A stretch of 64,000 nt of DNA from Isoptericola jiangsuensis. Lineage in GTDB: Bacteria > Actinomycetota > Actinomycetes > Actinomycetales > Cellulomonadaceae. The notes beneath the pieces were generated by a model. It ran no database searches, had not been told where the DNA came from, and worked only from the letters and a program-made list of their open reading frames with translations. Below are positions 7,807 through 13,389 of this stretch, piece by piece. Both the position numbers and the translations under genes were made by a program. Numbering within the stretch: position 1 is the first letter of the stretch; each line of letters opens with the position of its first letter. The stretch spans positions 744,001 through 808,000 of the forward strand of contig NZ_PDJJ01000001.1 of assembly GCF_002563715.1 (NCBI RefSeq), given 5' to 3'.

Positions 7807-8415
7807 ATGAAGAAGCACAAATTGCACCCGAGCGCCCTTGGTGCAGCGGTATTGCTTGCCGCGTCGATGTCGGCATGTGCATCAGGGGCCGAAAGTGAAG
7901 ATGTGGTCTATCACCCCACCTACGCGGAGTATGCCAGCATCACCGAACTGGAGGAGTCCTCGGACCTCGTCATTGCGGGGACTCCAGTGTCGAGCGAGGT
8001 GCGGAAGATTGACGTGTCGGCCGAGCCGCCGGTCTCGAGCGATCCAGAACTTGACCCGAACTCCGGCGACGTCGAGGGAGATGAGCTTTCTAGCACGTTT
8101 GTCTATACGGTCTATGAGGTCGTAGTAGACGATGTCATCGCGGGGAAGCCTTCAGGCGACACGATCGAAGTCGGGTTTCTCGGCGGATCAATGGACGGAG
8201 TGATCTACAGGGAGCAGGGCGGCACCGATCCGCTCTCGCTCGAAGTGCCTATCGCGCTCTATCTCGTCGATTTCGACGGAGCCGCTCCCTACCAGCCTGT
8301 AAACAGCAGCCAAGCAGTCTACGTCGAGACGTCGCCGGGTAAATTCGAGTCCGTAGCGCTGGACAACTCGATTGAGAAGGATGTCGTCACATTCCTCGAA
8401 TCTGAGGTTGGATAG
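7807..8415 (+). CDS. Putative lipoprotein paired with the metalloprotease
   Basis: Unrecognised 202-residue protein. The N-terminus is a lipoprotein signal peptide (K-K-H-K, hydrophobic 11-19) with a lipobox ending M-S-A-C at Cys24, so it should be anchored on the outer face of the membrane. The mature part is acidic (runs such as E-L-E-E-S-S-D and D-V-E-G-D-E) with alternating beta-like segments. AGGAG at 7797-7801 favours the ATG at 7807 over a GTG at 7801. The gap of 9 bp after the protease stop implies co-expression; it could restrain the protease or present its substrate, but that is only inference. A hairpin terminator follows. Confidence 0.6.
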   Translation: MKKHKLHPSALGAAVLLAASMSACASGAESEDVVYHPTYAEYASITELEESSDLVIAGTPVSSEVRKIDVSAEPPVSSDPELDPNSGDVEGDELSSTFVYTVYEVVVDDVIAGKPSGDTIEVGFLGGSMDGVIYREQGGTDPLSLEVPIALYLVDFDGAAPYQPVNSSQAVYVETSPGKFESVALDNSIEKDVVTFLESEVG

Positions 8416-8423
8416 GTGACGCG

Positions 8424-8452
8424 ACCTCCCCGACTCCCGGCCACGGGGAGGT
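8424..8452 (+). terminator. Hairpin terminator of the protease/lipoprotein operon
   Basis: ACCTCCCCG (8424-8432) pairs perfectly with CGGGGAGGT (8444-8452), 8 bp after the lipoprotein stop codon. No T-run follows. Confidence 0.5.
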
Positions 8453-8456
8453 TCTG

Positions 8457-8571
8457 GACTCTTCACAGACGAAGGTGTAGCCGGGCTGTGTAAAGTCTCA
8501 GGACTTCGTTGACAGACACGACCTGAGATATGAAACTCCGAGCCCGGCTACACCCTCGTCTGTGAAGAGCC
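8457..8571. mobile_element. 115-bp MITE with ISL3-type ends
   Basis: The 29-nt arms at 8459-8487 and 8541-8569 are inverted copies with one mismatch. The right arm read outward begins GGCTCTTCACAGACG, and GGCTCTTC is the known start of many ISL3-family ends. A nested pair TCTCAGG (8496-8502)/CCTGAGA (8522-8528) lies in the loop. No coding capacity and no 8-bp target duplication (AGGTTCTG left, GCCAATGA right). Best read as an internally deleted ISL3 derivative inside the transposon. Confidence 0.65.
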
Positions 8572-8677
8572 GCCAATGATCTCGACCCCAGAGCCGGTTT
8601 AGCGATTGACCGCCAGTCAGCGGTTCCAGGCCTGCCGCCAACCAGCGATAGTGGAGGCGGCAAGCTCGCGCCGGTGT

Positions 8678-8716
8678 CCGATCACAAGAAGCCGCCACCG
8701 AGCGATCAACTCCACA
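8678..8716 (-). repeat. Internal copy of the transposon end
   Basis: Read on the minus strand it starts TGTGGAGTTGATCGCTCG, sharing its first 11 bases with the left end and about 30 of 40 positions overall. Further inward is ATCGCTGGTTGGCG (8637-8650, minus strand), matching subterminal motifs of the other ends. The flank CGTCT is not a duplicate of the left flank, so this is not the current outer end. It may be the end of an older, shorter 5.5-kb element. Confidence 0.7.
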
Positions 8717-8742
8717 CGTCTGCTCGAGGCCTCGAGCAGACG
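8717..8742. repeat. Perfect 26-bp palindrome abutting the internal transposon end
   Basis: CGTCTGCTCGAGG followed by its exact reverse complement, starting at the first base after the internal end. Possible insertion target, recombination site or terminator. Confidence 0.7.
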
Positions 8743-9166
8743 CGAGGCGCCGAGGAGGGAAGCCGAACCTCGAGGCAGGTGCGCGCTGCTCAGTCGCTAC
8801 CGGCTCAGTCGCTACCGGACTGAATGTAACGAGTCGATAACGATCGCCGTGGATGGCGTAGTGGAAGTGCGACTGCCGGCAACTACCCCTATATACGGGC
8901 GGCGTGCGGGCGTCTTAACCGTCCGTCTACCGCTGGTTGGCGCGGCGTCGCGCAACTTCGACTGAAATGGAGGGCAGAGGCGACAAGGAGATGAACACAA
9001 TTCAATACAGGGCAAACGCTGGTCCGACCGCATGGCAGGCGATCGGTGTGCCTTTGTGTGGCCCGAACACGGATTCGCAACGCGCCGGCCCGGATTGCAT
9101 CCCTCCTGACTCTTGGTAACTTCGGCGGTGCACGATGGAAGATCCGATCCAACGAAGGGTACTGGC
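8743..9166. other. Gene-free stretch before the peptide gene, with a 15-bp tandem duplication
   Basis: GCTCAGTCGCTACCG occurs twice in tandem at 8788-8802 and 8803-8817. No convincing gene is present. The promoter of the peptide/ABC operon should lie in this region but was not identified with certainty. Confidence 0.45.
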
Positions 9167-9496
9167 ATGGACATCGCGCGATCCAGCAGGAAGGTCATCG
9201 GCCTGACCTTCGCGGCCGCCTTGGCCGCCGGAGGGCTCGTCGTCGCGTCAGACGACGCCTGGGCGGTCTCGAACTGCTCGGCGTACAAGCAGGACCACCC
9301 GTCGGATTCGAGCGCCCGCGTGGTGGCCTACAGCACCAACCTCGACGCCAACAAGAAGGCGCGCGGCGAGCTCGTGCGCTCAGCGTTCGTCCCGAACGCG
9401 TACACGTCGTGGTTCACCGACGACTCTGGCAAGAGGTACTACTCGCCCTACAGGAGCTTCGCGGTCGACACCGCGTGCGAGATCGCGAACGTCTGA
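9167..9496 (+). CDS. Secreted bacteriocin-like peptide (lactococcin 972-like layout)
   Basis: A 109-residue precursor. R-S-S-R-K followed by a hydrophobic core (11-26) and A-W-A at 31-33 give a Sec signal peptide and a mature chain of about 76 residues. Cys37 and Cys104 sit near both ends and could form a disulfide. The mature order S-A-Y, D-H-P-S-D-S-S-A-R-V-V, K-A-R-G and R-Y-Y near the end recalls lactococcin 972-type bacteriocins. The downstream ATPase plus about 790-residue permease also mirrors that family's loci. The similarity is pattern-level and could be wrong. ATG 9167 has GAAGGG 7 nt upstream and gives the signal peptide directly. Cargo of the transposon. Confidence 0.5.
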   Translation: MDIARSSRKVIGLTFAAALAAGGLVVASDDAWAVSNCSAYKQDHPSDSSARVVAYSTNLDANKKARGELVRSAFVPNAYTSWFTDDSGKRYYSPYRSFAVDTACEIANV

Positions 9497-9508
9497 CGCG
9501 GTCGGACG

Positions 9509-10240
9509 TTGAGCAACCTGAGCACAGCACCGGGCGGGGACCGTGTCGCTTCTGGCAGGTCCCCGCTCGTTGTCTGCACGAAGATGACGGTCAGTGTGGG
9601 GTCCGGAGGGACGCGCACGACTCCGTTGCGTGGACTCGACCTAGAAGTTGGCACGGGCGAGGTTGTCGCAGTTCGTGGTCCAAGCGGCAGCGGTAAGTCG
9701 ACCTTGCTGGGAGTGCTGTCCGGAGATCTTGAGCCAGACTCCGGGCAGGTGACAGTTGGGGGCGCGTCGCCGCCAGAGGCCCGACGTGATCCCGGTGTTG
9801 GATTTGTCTATCAGGATTTCCGGCTTGTGGAGTTCCTTACTGCGCTCGAAAATGTCGCGATGGCACTAGAAATATTGGGGCATCGCTCAACCGAAGCGGT
9901 AGAACGCTCACGCGCCGAGCTTTCCCTGCTGGGCGTCGAAGATATTGCGGACAGGCTCCCTGGCGAAATGTCCGGTGGCCAGCAGCAGAGGGTCGCCATC
10001 GCTCGAACGGTAGCGTGCGAACCGGCCCTAATCTTGGCAGATGAGCCGACGGCGGCCTTAGACCGAACTACTGCGGGGCATGTCGTAGACACCTTCCTCG
10101 AGGCTGCCCGACGGCATGGATCAGCAGTTGTGCTGGCGACACACGATCCGTTGGTCTCTGCGGTTGCAGAGACCGTCTTGGATCTCCAAGATGGTCACCT
10201 TGTCAACGACCTCGTTGCAATGCATGGAAGCGGCCGATGA
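9509..10240 (+). CDS. ABC transporter ATP-binding protein (MacB/LolD type)
   Basis: Nucleotide-binding subunit, 243 residues, that should energise the FtsX-type permease encoded next. Walker A is G-P-S-G-S-G-K-S-T (57-65), the Q-loop is Y-Q-D-F (101-104), and the signature is M-S-G-G-Q (154-158). Walker B is L-I-L-A-D-E-P (about 174-180), followed by A-T-H-D. Y-Q-D-F after a basic D-P-G-V-G-F stretch is typical of exporters and peptide-resistance transporters rather than importers. The TTG start at 9509 lacks a strong ribosome site and the true start may be slightly downstream. The stop overlaps the permease start by 4 bp (ATGA). Confidence 0.82.
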   Translation: MSNLSTAPGGDRVASGRSPLVVCTKMTVSVGSGGTRTTPLRGLDLEVGTGEVVAVRGPSGSGKSTLLGVLSGDLEPDSGQVTVGGASPPEARRDPGVGFVYQDFRLVEFLTALENVAMALEILGHRSTEAVERSRAELSLLGVEDIADRLPGEMSGGQQQRVAIARTVACEPALILADEPTAALDRTTAGHVVDTFLEAARRHGSAVVLATHDPLVSAVAETVLDLQDGHLVNDLVAMHGSGR

Positions 10241-12615
10241 CGGAGCAGGGCGCTCAACGTAAGATCGGGCGCCGGTTGATGACGCGCCAGTTCAGCGTCT
10301 TCGCGCTACTCGCCGCGAGCATTGCGCTATGCGTCGGTGTCGTAGTCCTGCTCGATGGGATGCGCGCATCGGGCGCACGGGCGGAGGAGCAGAGCACATC
10401 TGCGATGAACGCCGGGTACGACTACACGCTTCAGGTCAGCCACCCCGACGGCATCGAAGCGCTGACCAAGGCTCCGATCCCGCGGCTGACGACCACCATC
10501 GGCGAGATCGCCACTCAGGATTCGCTGGGCAGCGTCACAATCGTGGCCAGCACCGAAGCAGAAGTCGTTGAGACCTACGGCTTGGACGTTCGTGGTAGCG
10601 AAGCCCGCGGCACGGCTGCGGTGGCCGTGTCCGAGGCCGTGGCGCGCGACTATGAGGCCTCGATAGGGGACACGGTCGAGGTCAGCACGGACGGCTGGTC
10701 GACGACGGCCGAAGTGGGTCGCGTTTTCGTGATCCCGTCCGAACCTGACGCTCGATTCGTGATCGTCGCGGCTCCCGTCGAGGCTGGCCCGACAGGCTCG
10801 ACTCGATGGTTGCTGAACGATGTAGATTTCTCCGATCCGGAACTCAATGAGTCGCTCGATCAGTTGGGCTCCGAGTACTTCGAAGTTCGATCCTCGACCG
10901 GTCTCGCCCAGGAGAAGGTCGATGTCCTAGAATCCGGACGCTTCATGGCGTTGACGTTTGTCGGTCCGGCTGGCTTGCTGGTCGCGACCGCAGCATGGGT
11001 CGCTGTGCTGATTCTGGTGCGTCCTCGGTTGACCCGGCACATTACCGCGTTCACCGCGCTCGGCCTGACGGCGAGTCAGGCGATGAGCGTCGTGCGGCGG
11101 GCCTGCGCCACCACAGCTGTGCTAGGCGTCCTCGCCGGCGCCACTATCGGTCAACTCGGCCTCCTACTTCTCTATCGAACGCTAGGCCGAGTGGTCGACC
11201 AGGCGTGGCAGGTCGGCGCGGTCAGTCTGCTGCGTACCTCGCTGTTCCTTGTCGCAACGGTGTTGGCGATTCTTGTTGCGACTGAACTCACGATCCGCAA
11301 TCACACACGGTTCGCAGCTCAGCGGAGAGTCCCGAATCGACGCCAGCGTCTGAGATCTGCAGCAGTTGCGGCATCAGTGGGTCTCGTGAGCTGGGTGGCA
11401 GGCGTCACCGATGTGATCAACCCGTACTACGCGGCAGTCATCGTCGGTCTCGCCACCGTGGTGGCTGCCTCCGGTGCGTCCCTGCTCATCAGCGACGCAG
11501 TCGCTAGGCGTGGTCCGAGCAACCTCCTCGTGGGAGCCAAGCGGGCATCGGCATCGGGATGGATCATCGGTCTTGTCGTCGGAGTGATCACCCTGTCAGG
11601 GACACTCCTGTCGGGCATGGTCAACAATGCGCTCCACACCGAACAAAAGGCCTACATTCCCGACCAGCCGCCGATGTCCATCGTCGCCTATGAGGTCGGC
11701 GACGAGACATCCCGCCTCGTCACCTCCGCGTGGCGCAGCGCCACACCTCAGCAACCGAGTGAGCCGTGGGGTCTACCGATCGCCCGGGCAGGAGCAAACG
11801 ACCGACTCTTCGCCTCTAGCCCAGAGTTCGTCGAATGCGCCAAAGGCCAAGGTGGAATCAACAATGACGCGCGCTGCCCAGTGCCCGAGCGCATCACCGT
11901 AAACCCCACCGATGTCGCTCTCGGCGACGCGCCTCGAGGGGGCGTGCTGGCCGATCCAGATCTCATCGTAGACGGCAATGTCGGACTCCTGCGAACCACC
12001 AGTGACGGGCAGGTAGTCGGCAGCTGGATCGTCCCGGCCCAAGGAATGCAATCCTTGGGGAACTTTCTACCCGGTGTCGTCGTCGACCCGGAATCAAAGA
12101 TCGCGGCAGATCTCGACATCGCGCCCGTCGGCAATAAGCAGATTGTTCTGGACGGCTCTGCGCTCGCCGAGGACGAGTTGACCCGCATCGGCGCCTCCAT
12201 TGCAGGTTCGACACCAGCCACGCGCGTGGTGGTAGAGACAGGGTATGACGATGGCGGACTGACAGAGTTCATGGCGTTCGTCTCCCTCGGGGCAGCACTC
12301 CTGGTCGGCGTCATGGTCGTCGTTCTAGGTGCCGGGTTGATCCGATCGAGCCAACCGTTCTGCACGTTGGTCGACTCGTTAGGAGCCACGCGGTCCACTC
12401 GCTGGCGCGTCGCGTCCGCGATGCTCGTCGAACCGTTCGTCGTGCTCCTTGCTGTTCCGGTTGGGATCGCCGTGGCGATGCCACTGTGGGACTCCGCACC
12501 TGTCGACTGGGCTAGCCCTGTGACCCCGCTTCCGATCATCGTCGGTGCTGCAGGCTTGTTCTGGGTACTGGTGCACCTGGCCCTTGGCCCGAGTAGAAAC
12601 GCTCAAAGGCGTTGA
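10237..12615 (+). CDS. FtsX-like ABC permease (bacteriocin export/immunity type)
   Basis: Integral membrane protein of 792 residues. A first transmembrane helix lies at about residues 18-36, followed by a large extracytoplasmic domain. Clusters of helices lie around 230-360 and 395-470, then a second external domain with two cysteines near 545-560 and a terminal helix cluster (about 670-790). This duplicated FtsX layout is that of MacB-like and bacteriocin-associated permeases, which export or extract peptides from the membrane rather than import nutrients. Translationally coupled to the ATPase (ATGA). Likely role: release of, or self-protection against, the peptide encoded upstream. The last 120 bp to the transposon end hold only hairpins and the end repeat. 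Confidence 0.75.
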   Translation: MTEQGAQRKIGRRLMTRQFSVFALLAASIALCVGVVVLLDGMRASGARAEEQSTSAMNAGYDYTLQVSHPDGIEALTKAPIPRLTTTIGEIATQDSLGSVTIVASTEAEVVETYGLDVRGSEARGTAAVAVSEAVARDYEASIGDTVEVSTDGWSTTAEVGRVFVIPSEPDARFVIVAAPVEAGPTGSTRWLLNDVDFSDPELNESLDQLGSEYFEVRSSTGLAQEKVDVLESGRFMALTFVGPAGLLVATAAWVAVLILVRPRLTRHITAFTALGLTASQAMSVVRRACATTAVLGVLAGATIGQLGLLLLYRTLGRVVDQAWQVGAVSLLRTSLFLVATVLAILVATELTIRNHTRFAAQRRVPNRRQRLRSAAVAASVGLVSWVAGVTDVINPYYAAVIVGLATVVAASGASLLISDAVARRGPSNLLVGAKRASASGWIIGLVVGVITLSGTLLSGMVNNALHTEQKAYIPDQPPMSIVAYEVGDETSRLVTSAWRSATPQQPSEPWGLPIARAGANDRLFASSPEFVECAKGQGGINNDARCPVPERITVNPTDVALGDAPRGGVLADPDLIVDGNVGLLRTTSDGQVVGSWIVPAQGMQSLGNFLPGVVVDPESKIAADLDIAPVGNKQIVLDGSALAEDELTRIGASIAGSTPATRVVVETGYDDGGLTEFMAFVSLGAALLVGVMVVVLGAGLIRSSQPFCTLVDSLGATRSTRWRVASAMLVEPFVVLLAVPVGIAVAMPLWDSAPVDWASPVTPLPIIVGAAGLFWVLVHLALGPSRNAQRR

Positions 12616-12672
12616 GGCGTCAGGCTGAACCCCCGTGCCGAACAAGGGGGCGGTCGTCCGAGCACTCGAGCG

Positions 12673-12697
12673 GTTGGCGGGGCTACTAGCCGCCAAC
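12673..12697. terminator. Hairpin near the right transposon end
   Basis: GTTGGCG (12673-12679) pairs with CGCCAAC (12691-12697). The right arm is part of a subterminal end motif (12690-12706), so it may serve both transposase binding and termination of the permease transcript. Confidence 0.4.
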
Positions 12698-12699
12698 TA

Positions 12700-12738
12700 G
12701 TGATCGAAAGAGCGCGCCGTCCTACGATCAAAGTCACA
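12700..12738 (-). repeat. Right terminal inverted repeat
   Basis: Read on the minus strand it starts TGTGACTTTGATCG. Ungapped comparison gives 24 of 38 matches to the internal end and about 60 percent to the left end. The motif ATCACTAGTTGGCG (12692-12705, minus strand) lies at the same inward distance, about 33 bp, as its left-end counterpart. It is flanked by the 8-bp duplication. Confidence 0.7.
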
Positions 12739-12746
12739 CCTCGGGC
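12739..12746. repeat. Right target-site duplication CCTCGGGC
   Basis: Identical to 3162-3169; begins at the first base beyond the CACA end. Confidence 0.75.
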
Positions 12747-12791
12747 GACGGGGCGCGGTGACCGACGGCGGGGACCTGGCGCCCGGTCGGG

Positions 12792-13298
12792 TCAGGTGAG
12801 GGTGCGGCCGACGACGGCGCAGCGGTCGTCGTCGGGGGCGGCGCCGGTGGCCGCGTGGTGCAGGAGGCGACGCAGGTCGTCGCGCTCGGCGGGGGCGAGC
12901 GACGCCAGGAGGCCGTCCTCGGCCGCGTGGACGCGGGCGTCGAGGTCGGCGAGGACGGTGCGGCCGCGGTCGGTCGCGACGACGCGGCGGACCCGGCGGT
13001 CGGCGGGGTCCTGCCGGCGCTCGACGAGGCCCTGGGCGACGAGGTCGTCCAGGAGGTAGGTCATGACCGTGCGGTCGATGCCGAGGCGGGCGGCGAGCGC
13101 CGCCTGGGTCGGGGGTGCGTCGTGGACGGCGGCGGCGAGCACCTGGTAGCCGCGGGACCCGTGGGGGAGCTCCGCGCAGGTCGCGGTGACGGACGCCGAC
13201 CACTCTCGCAGGAGCGCGGCGAGCGACCAGCCGAGCGACCCGCCGAGGTGCGTGTCCCCGGTCGGCCCGGCCGGCGCGGTCGCGGGGGGCGTCGTCAT
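12792..13298 (-). CDS. MarR-family transcriptional regulator
   Basis: A 168-residue winged-helix regulator that likely represses the divergent oxidoreductase gene and itself, with release by a small aromatic or oxidant ligand as in the family. The winged helix occupies about residues 60-110 (Q-A-A-L-A-A-R-L-G-I-D-R-T-V-M-T-Y-L-L-D-D-L). The wing is D-R-R-V-R-R-V, and flanking helices are used for dimerisation. On its strand a -10 TAGGAT (13310-13305) lies 6 nt before the ATG, so the transcript is probably leaderless. An inverted repeat lies upstream of that -10 box. Confidence 0.85.
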   Translation of the reverse strand: MTTPPATAPAGPTGDTHLGGSLGWSLAALLREWSASVTATCAELPHGSRGYQVLAAAVHDAPPTQAALAARLGIDRTVMTYLLDDLVAQGLVERRQDPADRRVRRVVATDRGRTVLADLDARVHAAEDGLLASLAPAERDDLRRLLHHAATGAAPDDDRCAVVGRTLT

Positions 13299-13324
13299 GC
13301 CCTCATCCTAGGGGAATGCGTGGG

Positions 13325-13359
13325 TCAGCAGATAGGTTGTGTCCAACATCGTCTGCTGA
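13325..13359. promoter_or_regulatory. Putative MarR operator between divergent genes
   Basis: TCAGCAGA (13325-13332) and TCTGCTGA (13352-13359) are perfect inverted arms. They lie in the 91-bp gap between the regulator and the oxidoreductase gene and overlap the expected -35 region of the regulator promoter. Confidence 0.5.
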
Positions 13360-13389
13360 ACAGATGACAATCGGCGATCTGGAGCACCC

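Larger units (their letters stand above)
3170..12738. mobile_element. Tn552-like transposon with cargo (9,569 bp)
   Basis: The element is bounded by related TGTG...CACA ends (3170-3208 and 12700-12738) and an 8-bp direct repeat. Left part, all on the minus strand: resolvase, DDE transposase, AAA ATPase, second resolvase. Right part, plus strand: metalloprotease/lipoprotein pair, then secreted peptide/ABC ATPase/permease. A third copy of the end sequence is internal, at 8678-8716. Transposase (467 aa) and ATPase (268 aa) match the sizes of Tn552 p480 and p271, and no TniQ is present. The cargo uses visibly more A/T at third codon positions than the host genes. Tn552 relatives are known to make 6-7 bp and Tn402 relatives 5-bp duplications, so 8 bp is unusual. 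Confidence 0.8.

Noticed and set aside
3170-8716. Transposon ending at 8716
   Set aside because: The internal end is the better sequence match to the left end, but its flank (CGTCT) does not repeat the left flank. The end at 12738 has an exact 8-bp duplicate, so 12738 is taken as the current boundary.
9049-9070. Further transposon end (TGTGCCTTTGTG on the plus strand)
   Set aside because: Only the first ten bases resemble the right end and no subterminal motif follows.
9046-9696. 216-residue open frame over the peptide gene
   Set aside because: Arg-rich out-of-frame shadow; the 109-residue frame has a signal peptide and a ribosome site.
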